From the NCBI GenBank assembly GCA_025594325.1, contig JANHCV010000003.1:1922001-1986000 (forward strand): DNA of 64,000 nucleotides, in the 5' to 3' direction. Source of the stretch: Blastocladiella emersonii ATCC 22665 (lineage: Eukaryota > Blastocladiomycota > Blastocladiomycetes > Blastocladiales > Blastocladiaceae). The notes below the pieces were generated by a model, which was not told the origin of the DNA, did no database searches, and saw only the letters and a list, made by a program, of their open reading frames with translations. Made by a program: the position numbers and the translations under genes. Positions within the stretch are counted from its first letter, which is position 1. Each line of letters starts with the position of its first letter. Below, one piece after another: positions 42,110-53,013 of the stretch.

Positions 42110-45100
42110 TCAGGGCCAGACGAGGGTGAGCATGAACTTGGAGCCGTTGGCCTCCTGCTCCTCCTCCATGACGAGCTTCTGGGCGGCGCCGCGCTGGAAC
42201 GACGGCAGGAGCGTCTTCTTGAGGGTCTTGGCAATGAAGTCGGCCTGGGTCGAGAGGACCGTGGCGAGCTGGGCGTTGGGGTCCTCGGTGATCTTGTACA
42301 GGTAGTCGACGACGTCCGTGGGCACGAGACCGGCCTTCTTGCGCAGGCGCTGGACGCGGTTGATGACCTCGCGGGCGAGCGCCTCCTGCTCGAGGGCCTC
42401 GTCCTTGCCGACGTCCATGAGGATGAGCACGTCCTTGTCGTTGGCGGCCTCCCAGTCGGCCGAGGTCCCCGCGTAGTACCGGATGACCTTGAGGTCGTCG
42501 GCCGACAGCGCGATGCCCTCGACCGTGATGGCGCCGGTGCGGGCAAACTCCTTGACCTGCGCCGACGACACTTTGGCGAGCCCGTTCTTGACCTTGGGCA
42601 TGTCCTTGCGCAGCTTGATGCCGAGCACCTTGAAGTCGGCCTCGGCGCGGTACGCCACGTGGTACTTGTCCTCGTCCGACGTCAGCGTGAGCGCGCGCAC
42701 GTTGAGCTCGTCGCGGACAAACTGCTCGAGCGACTGCACGTCGGCGAGGTACTCGGGGTCGGCGTGCAGGACGACGAGCTCGCGGAGCGGCGTCTTGAGC
42801 CCGATGGTGCGGCGGTCGCGGACCACGCGGCCGAGCTCGATCACGGCCTGCATGCGGGCGACGCGGCGCTCGATGACCGTGTCAAAGTACTGGTCCTTGA
42901 CCTCGGGGAACATCTGGAAGTGGACCGAGGCGAACTCGGCCGCGGCCTGGGCGTCGACGGCCGCGTCGGGCGCGGGGACAAACGCCTTGAGCTGCTGGTA
43001 CAGCGACTCGGCCATGAACGGCGTGAAGGGGGCCATGACCTTGGACAGCGACAGGAGCACCTCGAACAGCGTGTTGATGGCGGCGAGGCCGTCCTCGAGC
43101 CCGCCCTCGCACTTGAGGCGGCGGCGGTTGTACCGCACGTACATGTTGGTGAGCTGGTCAATGAACTGGAGCAGGCGCGGCACCACCGTGTACAGGCGGT
43201 ACTCGGACATCTCGGTGCGCACGTAGCCGACGAGCGACTGGAGCGAGGCGAGCACCCACTTGTCCATGACGTTGTTGGCGCCGGTGCCGACGAGCGACGG
43301 GTCGAAGGTGAAGTCGACGGCGTGCTCCTGCTTGACGAGCGCGATCTGGTTCATGAGGAACTTGAACGAGTTGTGCCAGGGGAGCAGCACGCGCGACACG
43401 ATCTCGCGGACGCCCTCCTCCTTGAACAGCAGGAACTCGCCGCGGACGACGGGCGAGTTGATGAGGTACAGGCGCAGGGCGTCGGCGCCGTACGTCTCGA
43501 GGATGTGGGTCGGGTCCGGGTAGTTCTTGAGCCGCTTGGACATCTTCTTGCCGTCGCCGGCGAGCACGAGCCCGTTGACGATCAGGTTCTGGAACGGTGG
43601 CTTGTCGAAGAGGTGCGTCGACAGCACCATGAGCGTGTAGAACCACCCGCGCGTCTGGTCGATGCCCTCGGCGATGAAGTTGGCGGGGAAGCTGGCCTCG
43701 AACTTCTCCTTGTTCTCGAACGGGTAGTGCTGCTGCGCGTACGGCATCGAGCCCGACTCGAACCAGCAGTCGAACACCTCCTCGACGCGGCGCAGGACAC
43801 CGTTGCCCGAGGGCGCCGGGATCGTGATGTGGTCGATCGAGTCGCGGTGCAGGTCCGTGATGTTGTCGACGCCCGAGAGCGCCTGGAGCTCGGCGACCGA
43901 CCCGACGCAGACCATCTCCGAAAAGTCCTCGTTGACCCACAGCGGGATGGGCGTGCCCCAGTACCGGTTGCGCGACACGTTCCAGTCGCGGGCGTTGGCG
44001 AGCCAGTTGTGGAACCGCTTCTCCTGGACAAACTGCGGGACCCAGCGGGACTGGTTGTTGTTGGCGCACAGGCGCTCGCGGAGGTGCGCGACGCGGATGA
44101 ACCACGAGGGGACCGCGCGGTACATGAGCGGGGTGTCGGACCGCCAGCAGAACGGGTACGAGTGGGTGAAGGTGGACTGGCGGATGAGCCGCTTGCGCGC
44201 CTTGAGGTCCTTCTGGATGCCCTTGTCGGCGTCCTTGAAGTACTGGCCGGCGTAGTCGGACACGGGCTCGGTCATGCGGCCGACGTCGTCGACGGGGCAC
44301 GGCAGGAGCTCCTCGGTGATGATGCCGGCGGCGAGGCACACGCGGTGGTCGTCCTCGCCGAACGCGGGCGCCTGGTGCACGATACCGGTGCCCGAGTCGT
44401 CGGTCACGTAGCTGTCGACGACGACGCGGAAGGCGCCGCGCGGGGCAAACTCGGCGGCGAAATAGTCGAAGAGCGGCACGTACTCGATGCCCTTGAGGTC
44501 CGAGCCGAGGTAGCGGTCGACGACCGTGAACTTGGCCTTCTTGAGGTCCTTGTAGATGGCGTCGAGGCGCTTCTCGAGCAGGATGTAGTGCGAGCCCGTC
44601 TCGTGGTCCTTGATCTTGACGTACTCGAAGGTCGGGTTGACGCAGACGGCGAGGTTGGAGGGCAGGGTCCAGGGCGTGGTGGTCCAGGCGAGGAAGGCCG
44701 TGTCGGGGTCGTTGACGAGCGGGAAGGTGACGATGACCGAGGGGTCGTTGACGTCCTTGTAGTTCTGCGAGGCCTCGAAGTTGGCGACGGGGGTCGAGCA
44801 GCCCGTGGAGAAGGGCATGACGCGGTAGCCGCGGTAGACCTGGTCCTTGTCGACGAGCTGCTTGAAGACCCACCAGACCGACTCCATGAAGTCCGGGTTG
44901 AGGGTCTTGTAGTCGTTCTTGAAGTCGATCCAGCGGCCCATGCGGGCGACGGTGGTCTCCCACTCGGACGAGTAGCGCATGACGATCTCGCGGCACGCGG
45001 CGTTGTACTTGTCGATACCCATGGCCATGACGTCGTCGCGGCCCTTGATGCCGAGCTTCTTGTCGATCTCGTGCTCGACGGGGAGGCCATGGCAGTCCCA

Positions 45101-45373
45101 GCCGAAGCGGCGCTCGACGTAGTGGCCCGTGTTGTGCGCGTAGCGGGTCACAATGTCCTTGATGGTGCCGGCGAGCAGGTGGCCGTAGTGCGGCAGGCCC
45201 GTGGCGAAGGGCGGGCCGTCGAAGAAGGAGAAGACGGGGCGGCCCTCGGACAGCTTGAGCGACGTGTGGAAGGCGTCGAGCTCCTCCCACAGCGCGAGGA
45301 TCTTGTGCTCCTCGGTAGGGAAGTTGATGGCTGTTGGCGTGGTCGTGGTTGCGGATGTGAGCAAATGTTCCAT
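42110..45373 (-). CDS. ILS1: Cytoplasmic isoleucyl-tRNA synthetase
   Basis: Class I aminoacyl-tRNA synthetase charging tRNA-Ile in the cytosol. Single exon, 1087 residues, the usual length for the eukaryotic cytoplasmic enzyme; no mitochondrial presequence. Catalytic signatures: PHYGH at 61-65 (HIGH-type) and KMSKR at 610-614, with GWDCHGLPVEHEIDKKLGIK and the Ile-type IDQTRGWFYTLMVLS. The CP1 editing domain is present (AWTTTPWTLPSNLAV, GTGIVHQAPAFGEDDH with the conserved Thr-rich and Asp positions). The C-terminus has the anticodon-binding helical domain (YVRYNRRRLKCE) and the eukaryotic extension. ATG 45373 starts directly at the conserved N-terminus. Divergent from CCT8. Confidence 0.97.
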   Translation of the reverse strand: MEHLLTSATTTTPTAINFPTEEHKILALWEELDAFHTSLKLSEGRPVFSFFDGPPFATGLPHYGHLLAGTIKDIVTRYAHNTGHYVERRFGWDCHGLPVEHEIDKKLGIKGRDDVMAMGIDKYNAACREIVMRYSSEWETTVARMGRWIDFKNDYKTLNPDFMESVWWVFKQLVDKDQVYRGYRVMPFSTGCSTPVANFEASQNYKDVNDPSVIVTFPLVNDPDTAFLAWTTTPWTLPSNLAVCVNPTFEYVKIKDHETGSHYILLEKRLDAIYKDLKKAKFTVVDRYLGSDLKGIEYVPLFDYFAAEFAPRGAFRVVVDSYVTDDSGTGIVHQAPAFGEDDHRVCLAAGIITEELLPCPVDDVGRMTEPVSDYAGQYFKDADKGIQKDLKARKRLIRQSTFTHSYPFCWRSDTPLMYRAVPSWFIRVAHLRERLCANNNQSRWVPQFVQEKRFHNWLANARDWNVSRNRYWGTPIPLWVNEDFSEMVCVGSVAELQALSGVDNITDLHRDSIDHITIPAPSGNGVLRRVEEVFDCWFESGSMPYAQQHYPFENKEKFEASFPANFIAEGIDQTRGWFYTLMVLSTHLFDKPPFQNLIVNGLVLAGDGKKMSKRLKNYPDPTHILETYGADALRLYLINSPVVRGEFLLFKEEGVREIVSRVLLPWHNSFKFLMNQIALVKQEHAVDFTFDPSLVGTGANNVMDKWVLASLQSLVGYVRTEMSEYRLYTVVPRLLQFIDQLTNMYVRYNRRRLKCEGGLEDGLAAINTLFEVLLSLSKVMAPFTPFMAESLYQQLKAFVPAPDAAVDAQAAAEFASVHFQMFPEVKDQYFDTVIERRVARMQAVIELGRVVRDRRTIGLKTPLRELVVLHADPEYLADVQSLEQFVRDELNVRALTLTSDEDKYHVAYRAEADFKVLGIKLRKDMPKVKNGLAKVSSAQVKEFARTGAITVEGIALSADDLKVIRYYAGTSADWEAANDKDVLILMDVGKDEALEQEALAREVINRVQRLRKKAGLVPTDVVDYLYKITEDPNAQLATVLSTQADFIAKTLKKTLLPSFQRGAAQKLVMEEEQEANGSKFMLTLVWP

Positions 45374-46083
45374 GGTTGTTCATCGCATCGTCAAGAGAGA
45401 TACATACGGCCAGAGTCCGCCATGGTGAAGAAGGGTGATCGCTCGGCAGCGGCGAGACGAGTGACGGCGGGTCAGAGGTCGGTGGCCGGGAGGAAGAGGA
45501 GAGCGAGCAGCGGGCAGGGCAGGCAGCAGCGTGGCGGACGGCTCGGCTCTTGAGGACTCTGGCGCGGCGAACACACGTCCCCCAACGAATGAAAAAATTC
45601 GCACACTCGCGAAAACGAGTCGAAACGGGATTTCGGGCTGAAGACTCTTGTTTCCGCGCGGGCGTGGCGTCACGTGCGGATTCCGACTCATGTTCGCAGT
45701 CACCTCGCCCGCGTCGAGCCGTCGCGCAGATGGCACGAGAGTGACGCGGTACGTGTGTAATACATGCGCGAGACAATTCAAGAGGTGCAGCGAGTATTCG
45801 GGGAGACATGTCGAGGAAGCGATGGGAGTGGCAGCCCGCTCGCGTGCGATCGGCCCGCCTTCTCTGCGCGTCTCTCTTGCACGTCTCGACGCCCACAGCA
45901 GCACGGGGGGCGCTGCTCACACGCTCCGCCTTCCTGCCCTGCGAGCCTGCCCCGCCGCGCGCGCCCTGATCCGCTCGCCGCTCCCTCTCTCCCTCCAAGA
46001 ACGCTCAGCGCGCACGCGAAGACCTCGCCCTACCACGTAGCAAACGGATCGACGCACCTGCCCGCGCTGAACGACACCACACC
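45374..46083. promoter_or_regulatory. Divergent promoter IleRS / CCT8
   Basis: 710 bp. GAA/TTC-rich stretch at 45,590-45,660 is loosely like heat-shock elements but has no strict nGAAnnTTCn array. The octamer GCGAGACA occurs at 45768-45775, and CT-rich tracts precede the CCT8 start. No gene seen. Confidence 0.4.
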
Positions 46084-47956
46084 ATGGCGCTCCGAATCCC
46101 CAAGCTCCCGAGCTCGTTCAAGGACGGCTACAAGGTGGGTTCGCGCTGCTGCGCGCGTGGTTTATAGGATGGGTTCTCGGTCGGCGCGGATGTGATCAAC
46201 GAACGACGCGACGCCCATCCTCGAGAATTCGTGCCCACGCCGACGCGTCGCACATGCTGACGCCGCTCCGTTGCCCATCCTGTAGCACCTGCAGGGTGTC
46301 GACGAGGCCGTGCTCCGTAACATCACCGCCGTCACGGAGCTCGCCGCCATCGTCAAGACCTCGTTCGGCCCCAACGGCCGCAACAAGCTCATCGTGAACC
46401 ACCTCGAGAAGCTCTTCGTCACCTCCGATGCCATGACCATCACCCGCGAGCTCGAGGTCGTGCACCCCGCCGCCAAGCTCGTCGTCATGGCCTCGCAGGC
46501 CCAGGAGGCCGAGGTGCGCGCTCTCGCTCACGCGCTCCTCCGCGCTCGAACCTGCCCACTCACTCTCTCCCCTGGAAACGCGTAGATGGGCGACGCCACC
46601 AACCTCGTCACCATCCTCGCCGGCGAGCTGCTCAAGAAGGCCGAGGAGCTCCTCCGCCTTGGTCTCCACACGTCGGACATCATTGCCGGCTACGAGGTGG
46701 CCCACAAGAAGGCGCAGGAGTTCATCAACCAGCTCGTCCTCGCCTCGGTCGACAACCTCAAGACCCGCGACGGCCTGCTCAAGGCCGTCTACCCCGCCGT
46801 CATGTCCAAGCAGTACGGCTACGAGGACGTGATCGCGCCCCTCATTGCCGACGCCACCCTCAACATCATGCCCAACAACCCCAAAGATTTTTCCGTCGAT
46901 TCGGTCCGCGTCGTCAAGATCATGGGCGGCTCCGTCTTCGACTCCAAGGTCGTCAAGGGCATGGTGTTCGGCCGCGAGCCCGACAGCGACCTCAAGAAGG
47001 CCACCAAGGCCAAGATCGCCATCTTCACGTGCCCGCTCGACATCTCGCAGACCGAGACCAAGGGCACCGTGCTCCTCCACAACGCCGACGAGATGCTCAA
47101 CTTCTCCAAGGACGAGGAGAAGCGCCTCGAGGCCCAGCTCACCGACATTGCCAACACGGGCGTCAAGGTCGTGATCGTCGGCTCCGGCATCGGCGAGCTC
47201 GCCCTGCACTTCATGAACCGCCTCGGCATCATGGTCGTCAAGGTCCTGTCCAAGTTCGACCTGCGTCGCCTCGCCCGCGTCACGGGCGCCACGGCGCTCG
47301 CCCGCATCGGCGCCCCCATGGCCGAGGAGCTCGGCTACTGCGACGTGGTCGAGACGGTCGAGATCGGGTCGGACCGCGTCACGGTCTTCCGCCAGGAGAA
47401 CGAGAAGACGCGCACCGCCACCATCGTGCTGCGCGGGTCCACCCAGAACCAGCTCGACGACCTCGAGCGCGCCGTCGACGACGGCGTCAACACGGTCAAG
47501 GCCCTCACCAAGGACAACCGCCTCGTCGCCGGCGCCGGCGCCGCCGAGATCGAGCTCGCCCTCCAGCTCCAGGCCCTCGCCGCCAAGACCCCCGGCCTCA
47601 ACCAGTACGCGATCCAGAAGTTTGCCGAGACCCTCGAGGTCGTCCCGCGCACCCTCGCCGAGAACGCGGGCCTCGACGCGACCGAGCTCGTGTCCAAGCT
47701 CTACGCCGCCCACCAGGCTGGCAAGGCCAATGTCGGCGTCAACATCGAGTCCGACTCGACCGACAAGAACGACTCGGGCCTCCTCGATGCCGCCGAAAAG
47801 AACCTCGTCGACCTCCTTGGCGTCAAGGCCTACGCTATCCGCATGGCCGCCGATGCTGCCCTCACGGTCCTTCGCGTTGATCAAATTATAATGGCGAAGC
47901 TTGCTGGGGGCCCGAAGCCCGCGGCTGGGCAGGGGCAGAACTGGGACGAGGACTAA
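46084..47956 (+). CDS. CCT8: Chaperonin TRiC/CCT subunit theta
   Basis: Theta subunit of the cytosolic chaperonin ring that folds actin, tubulin and other proteins. Exons 46084-46134, 46286-46513, 46586-47956; introns 151 and 72 nt. 549 residues, the normal length. Theta-type features: N-terminus IPKLPSSFKDGYK, AIVKTSFGPNGRNKLIVNHL, ELEVVHPAAKLVVMASQAQE, MGDATNLVTILAGELLKKA and the apical LHFMNRLGIMVVKVLSKFDL. The nucleotide-binding GDGT(T/N) motif reads GDATN here; theta subunits do vary at this place, so ATPase loss cannot be concluded. The first intron is the longest found in this window and contains an ACGCGT-like word near 46,230, possibly a regulatory intron. Confidence 0.96.
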
Positions 47957-47981
47957 TTTTGTTGTATCATCTGTCGCGCTC

Positions 47982-48049
47982 GAATGTACTCAATGTTTTG
48001 TCAAGGAACGCGTTCGAATGTACTCGATGTTTTGTCAAGGAACGCGTTC
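47982..48049. repeat. 34-bp tandem duplication in the CCT8 3' region
   Basis: Units 47982-48015 and 48016-48049 (GAATGTACTC..GGAACGCGTTC) differ at one base (A/G at unit position 11). It starts 26 bp after the CCT8 stop, so it lies in the probable 3' UTR. Confidence 0.85.
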
Positions 48050-49030
48050 GCAGCCTGAAATCGCTCTGACCCCACCACCTCGACCGTATTCTTGAGTTTC
48101 ATGCTCTGTTGATCCTCGTTTTTTGAGGTAAACTGAAAGAACTTGGTCCTTGCAAATGTTAGGGAACTTGGCCCGCCATGAAGCTGAGCGCTGAACGCGA
48201 AGACCACTTTGTCTGCCATCGATTACCAGCACTTTCGGTCAATGCAGTAAGATGTTTGCATCGTCATGCTGCCGACGAATCGATAGCTCACGATAGTTAC
48301 GTTGATTCCGCACCCAAACAGTGGTACGCCATCACCCTGATGGGTGAGATGATGGAGGACGTTGAGCAGCTCGCGCACCAACAAAATCAATCCTCGTCAA
48401 GTTGTTTTCCTGTACTCTTTCATCTCCGCCTGTCCAAGGACCTTAGATCTCCGGCGCCGTGGTAGCAAAGGTTCACTGTGGACCACTAACCACAAGCGCG
48501 GGACGCGGTGCTTGTGGACGCCGTCGATTGCAACGCCAGCACCGGCTAGGACCCGCACGGCAGCCTACGAGCGGACCCAGTACTTGAGCCTGCGCTGGTC
48601 GCGCAAATCGCACTGCGCGAATAACGCTGGTCATGGGCTCCGTATCTGTGAGCAGCGACGTGGTCTCGAGCTCCTGTGTGAGCACGAGCGGGAGCGGGTC
48701 CGCGTCCCACGACTTTCCACTCGCGCTCCATAGCGCGCAGCCTGGGCGCGCCCTTGTCCTCGATCGCGATTGCTGAGTTCCAAGGGTATCATCGCGTCAA
48801 TCGTTCGCGAAGCACGCCTAGCACGCGATAGGCCAGATTCCATGGTTGGCAGCCGCGAGATTCCCGCCGCGGCCCGCCGTCAGAGGAACATGCGCCCCTG
48901 ATCCGTTGCTCCAAGTCATGCACATGTGGACCTTCACGTTACCATTGTCAGAGGTAGCGGTTATGGACGGAGGTTGCTTGTTACGCTTGATCGGGGCAGC
49001 TGCGACGCGTCTCACATGTCTCGCGCTTTG

Positions 49031-49047
49031 CACGTGATTGATCGACG
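49031..49047 (+). repeat. 17-bp word CACGTGATTGATCGACG (copy B)
   Basis: Identical to the minus strand of 16185-16201. ACGCGT (49005-49010) and the octamer TGTCTCGC (49017-49024) lie just upstream, mirroring the arrangement at copy A. Confidence 0.6.
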
Positions 49048-49171
49048 GGTAGTGAAGGTCGTTGCCGGGACAGCTCCTGGGCAGTCGAGCTCGGTGGTCA
49101 TCGTCGTATTCCTATCTCATTTTTTTCGGTTCTCGCATTAGTTAACATCCTCGTGGGTTTCAAAATGGCCA

Positions 49172-49998
49172 TCAATCGCTATGCATGATCTCATGTGATG
49201 CTCCCCTTGCGGCGCTCCCAGGCTGGTGCGCCACCATCCAGCTGGCCAGCAAGGTCGACCCTGGTCTGTATTGAATCGTGTATTTGATGCCGTACCATGT
49301 AATAACTTGAAGCAATAGAAACAGCCAGTCACATGAAGCAAACGTCCCGGCCGTCCCGACCAACAACCAGTCTCGCTGCGCCCAGCTTGTAAAAGTACTT
49401 GGGCACTTGAGCCTGAGCTTGAAGACGCCTGGCGGGACGCTGGGCTTTGCGATGGCCGGCGGCGGCGGTAGGTTGGCCTCCTTGGCCTCCATGATCTCGA
49501 TCTCGCGCGCAAACCAAACGGCCTTCATTCCGAGTACGGCGCACCGGCTCCACAAGGGCACAACTACGCTGTAGCCGGGGCCCTCCTCCACCCGGTCGGC
49601 ACGAAACAGCGCCAGATCCCAGACCGGCACGCTGCTCGAATTGGCCAACGCGGGAACGCAGTAACACCACAGCGCGCCCGTCGGCATCCTGGTATTGCCG
49701 CTGCCCTTATACTCGTGCTCAAGGACCAGGTGGTGAGTGCCCGCGCGGAACGCCTTCATGGCTTCGGTCGGCGTGTGGATATTAAACGAGGCGGCGGCCG
49801 TGGGGGCGGCGAGCACCGTCGCGGTGACGGGAGCCCTCGGGTCGGCGACGGCGCGGTGAGCGGGAACGACTGGACGCCGCCGACGACCGAGACCAAGGGC
49901 GAATTGTTGGTGGTCTCCGCTGCAGGGGCCGCGAGTGCGAGGCGAGTGCCTACGCGGCCCGCGGCGCCCCACACGTTTATGTTGATAGGGTATTCCAT
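49172..49998 (-). pseudogene. Hypothetical gene with an apparent frameshift
   Basis: Not recognised. ATG 49998 opens MEYPININVWGAAGRVGTRL and NNSPLVSVVGGVQSFPLTA. Near 49,835-49,875 the coherent reading moves to another frame, VTATVLAAPTAAASFNIHTP, EAMKAFRAGTHHLVLEHEYK, PVWDLALFRADRVEEGPGYS, VVVPLWSRCAVLGMKAVWFA, and ends at 49172. No canonical intron of normal size fits between the halves (the only GT-AG option is ~35 nt), so a one-base indel, a sequencing error or decay are the options. An additional 93-nt intron (donor GTACTT near 49,397) is possible but keeps the frame either way. No signal peptide; the N-terminal GAAGRVG is Rossmann-like only superficially. A short downstream ATG (MKAFRAGTHH) could also be the true start. 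Confidence 0.45.
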
Positions 49999-50340
49999 GG
50001 TGTGTTGCATAGAGTGGAGTGGAACGAGATGATCTTTTGTTTGCATGCACTCTGCAGGCTCGGTCGGAGTGATGGTTCGTATATTCGGATTTCAGGCGTG
50101 GAAGATTGAGCTGAGCTGCGAGACACCAACACGTCACGTTTTCTGAACACTGCGTCGAAGTTCGCGCTCAGCACCCCTGCCTCCGCGTTCATGGTCAGGT
50201 GAAGAAACTTTTCGCAAAAACCATGAGTTGAGTTTCAGACTACGATGCACTCGATAATTATGACATGTGTGCGCCCGGGTACCTCGCCCTAGTCGCGCTC
50301 AGCACACGGCCGTGCCGCCATCACCCACGGTCGCATCCTG

Positions 50341-50600
50341 CGCATTGTGCAATGTGACGGTCACTTCTTCGACCCAAATGACCGAAATGCTTCAGCTGCT
50401 GCCGCTGTACAAGGGCCCGCGGCCCGCTGGCGTTCAAGATCTCGCACCTGACCGAGCTTGCGCTACCTCAAGTGGAGCGACTTCCTTCCACAAACGTGGT
50501 ACACACAGACGAACTCCTATGGGGCCTTCATTCCACTTCCGTCCATACACGCGCGGTGATGATGGCCACCTGCACTCGAGCTCGCCGACTCGCGACGCGT
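50341..50600 (+). pseudogene. Decayed copy of the orphan gene at 15346-15906
   Basis: Plus-strand DNA aligns by eye with the coding strand of the 15.3-15.9 kb gene. Shared words include CCGCTGGCGTTCAAGATCTC and CTGACCGAG, GTGGTACA and GGCCTTCATTC. Translation in shifting frames gives CNVT, the GPLAFKIS.LTE.ALPQ core and LPS, but needs several indels and has no start codon. So it is a non-functional, inverted copy about 35 kb away. Confidence 0.65.
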
Positions 50601-50649
50601 GTCGATGGACGCTTCTCGATATCACGTGACCCGCGAGACATGCGAGACA
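50595..50649. promoter_or_regulatory. ACGCGT / CACGTG / double GCGAGACA cluster
   Basis: ACGCGT 50595-50600, CACGTG 50623-50628, GCGAGACA at 50633-50640 and 50642-50649. Same ingredients as the clusters at 12.2, 16.2 and 49.0 kb. Confidence 0.4.
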
Positions 50650-50836
50650 CGGGTCGGGTTCGAGGCGCGAAGCCATGACGTGAGAGCACTAGGACTGGGG
50701 TCATAGACTTCTCGTTCAGGTACGTTAACAATTGCGTGTACTCTTTGCTTTTGTCACAAACCACGAACACCACCACTTCCGGCTGCGGCGTCATTCAAAC
50801 CACGACGACCACCTCGTTGAGATCAAAGTGAGCTAG

Positions 50837-53013
50837 TCAGCGCTGCTTGATTGGGCTGCCGAGCCCCATTTCGCGGTCGCGCACGTAGTCGACGGGGACG
50901 AGGCGTGGGAGGTCGACGAGCTGGGTGCCGAACTTGGTCATGACGTAGGAGAGCGCGACGGCGACGAGGAAGGCGATGGCGAGCTGGTACCGGACGAGGT
51001 CGCCGAACTCGCGCGTGAGCAGGAGCGCCAGCGTGAGGGCAAACGCGGCGAGCAGGACAATCGACAGGACGAGCGTGTGGGCTTGGTTGAACCGCGGCGC
51101 GTCGTACGGCGAGCCCGACGACTTGCCGCCGCTGCCGAACCCGCGCGCAGCGACGAGGGGCTGGTTCGCGGGCCGGTAGTTGCCGAGGAACAGGTCGTAG
51201 GCGTCCTGGCGCGACCCGTCGAGGAAGTTGTTCTTGACGTAGCGGACGACCGAGTTCCAGCCGTCGTTGAGGGCGCCCCGCTTGGTGCGCTGCCCCGTGC
51301 GCGTGTAGTCGGTCTTGAGGGCGCCGGTGCCCGAGTACAGCACCGAGACCACGTCGGCGTTGTCGGCCCACATGTTCTTGAACGTGCGCTCAAAGTCGGA
51401 CGCCGGGTCAATGGTCTCGGCCGGGGCCAGGACGCCGAGGTCGCGCAGCTGCGCGACGAGCACGTGCTTGGCGAGGACCGACTGCACGACGTTGGTGCGG
51501 TCGAGGCAGTCGATGCAGTTGGTGCGCACGACGCCCGACTGGGTCGCGGCAATGTGCGGGGTGCCGGCGCGCGGCAGGGTGCAGGCGAGAGCGCCGTGGG
51601 CGTCGAGGTCGGGCTGGATCTGGTTGACGAGCAGCGCGATGCGGTCGTAGCGCATCTTCTTGCACTCCTCGTGGAAGTCGAAGTGGACGTACTTGAGGCG
51701 CGGGTCGGCGAGCTGGTTGACCTTGGCCTGGAACTCGCGGCCGAGCGGCAGCTCATACCCCTTCTTGTTGATGAGGTTGACCATGACCTGGCCCGTGGTG
51801 CCGTACGTGTGGAACTGGTCGTTGACGTGGGACGCGAAGACGGCGTCCGAGTTGGGCTTCTCGACGAGCTCGAGGACGGGCGTGTACTTGGAGTTGACCT
51901 TTTGGCGCCAGAAGAGCGGGATCGAGCCGCGGATCTGCACGAAGCTGCGCACGTGCGTGAGCATGTCGACGGGCACCTGGTAGCACACGAGCTGCTCGGT
52001 CTCGGCGTAGTTGGCGACGTGGCCCTGGTCGTCGATGCCGCGCGAGTGGTAGCGGGTGCCGACGCGGTGCACCGACTTGCGCGTGATGAGCGCGTACTGG
52101 AACATTTTGTGGTTGATGGACGCGGTCGCGATCTTGACGTCTACGGGTTGGGTGCGTGGGTAAGCGTGTGGAGGCGAGGTGGCTCCGTGAGGGCGGTCGC
52201 GTACAGCCGCAGATGACGGGCAGGATGAAGCCGTGGAGGTGCGGCGTCGACTGGGACATGGCAATGAGCTTGGACTGGAGGTAGTGGTTCCAGAAGAAGC
52301 GACGGTCGGCCTAGGGAGAGAGACGCGCGACGCGGGATCAGCGACGTTCGGAGGAGCGACATGAGGAAACACGCACGCGCTGCCACAGCGGCGTCGAGAG
52401 CGGCTGCTGCAGGTTGGCCTGGGTGCGCGAGGTGAGGTCCCAGGTGGTAGAAAAGTACATGTGGCCCTGCTGGCACATGCGCTCAAGCAGGCTGAGGTAC
52501 GCGTCCTCGTCCTTGCGCTGGGCCTCGGACAGCGACCACACGCTGCGGGCGACGGGCAGGATCTTGGTCTCCTCGACGGCGTACACGTCGTGGTCCGAGT
52601 CGGGGAACAGGCGGCCGACGCGGCGCTTGCGCGTGATGACGACCAGGTAGTCGCCGGCGAGCAGCGGGACCAGGCCGAGCACGCCGTCAATCTCGAGCGT
52701 CTGCTCGTAGAAGCTGAGGGGCACGGACTCATTGGGCGCTGGTTCAAGTGCGGGTTAGCGCTTTGCCCGACGACCAAAGGAAGAAGGTCAGGGCGTACCA
52801 ATGACCGAGATCTCGCCCGTGTCGCGGCGGATCAGCACGCGCGGCGACGCCTCGAGCGAGTTGAACACGATGGGCTCGATCGTGTACGCGTCATTGGATA
52901 CATAGCTGGGCGGCAGCGAGGGCGGGCGGGGACTGTCAGCTTTCGCGCCCATCCCATCCGCGGTCGATACATGGTGCAAATGCATACAGTCGGAGCCGGT
53001 TATAGGCCGCCAT
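50837..53013 (-). CDS. SAC1: Phosphoinositide phosphatase Sac1
   Basis: ER/Golgi membrane phosphatase that removes phosphate mainly from PI4P. 634 residues; exons 53013-52988, 52905-52799, 52738-52377, 52310-52205, 52140-50837; introns 82, 60, 66 and 64 nt. The tiny 26-nt first exon encodes MAAYNRLRL and joins YVSNDAYTIEPI, which fits the Sac1 N-terminus. SAC domain: GLVPLLAGDYLVVITRKR, RRFFWNHYLQSKLI, RVGTRYHSRGIDDQGHVANY, VRSFVQIRGSIPLFW. The catalytic CX5R signature is CIDCLDR at 409-415 within RTNCIDCLDRTNVVQ, intact. Two C-terminal hydrophobic helices (VLSIVLLAAFALTLALLLT and LAIAFLVAVALSYVMTKF) anchor it, as in yeast Sac1. Confidence 0.95.

Larger units (their letters stand above)
47957..49171. 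other. Repeat-bearing intergenic region downstream of CCT8
   Basis: 1.2 kb. It has a 34-bp tandem duplication (47982-48049) and the 17-bp shared word with ACGCGT and TGTCTCGC at 49005-49047. Open frames between 48.1 and 48.8 kb have no recognisable motif, and I do not call a gene. Confidence 0.4.
49999..50836. other. Intergenic with a gene relic
   Basis: 838 bp upstream of the frameshifted gene and downstream of SAC1, both on the minus strand. It contains the orphan-family relic (~50,341-50,600) and an ACGCGT/CACGTG/GCGAGACA cluster at 50595-50649. Confidence 0.4.

Noticed and set aside
42071-45553. 1160-aa open frame on the plus strand opposite isoleucyl-tRNA synthetase
   Set aside because: Mirror of a strongly conserved gene; Arg/Val/Leu/Asp/Glu-biased translation without domain features, as expected for antisense frames in GC-rich coding DNA.
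48178-48465. 95-aa plus-strand open frame downstream of CCT8
   Set aside because: No recognisable motif, no splice partner and no homologous copy; chance open frame.
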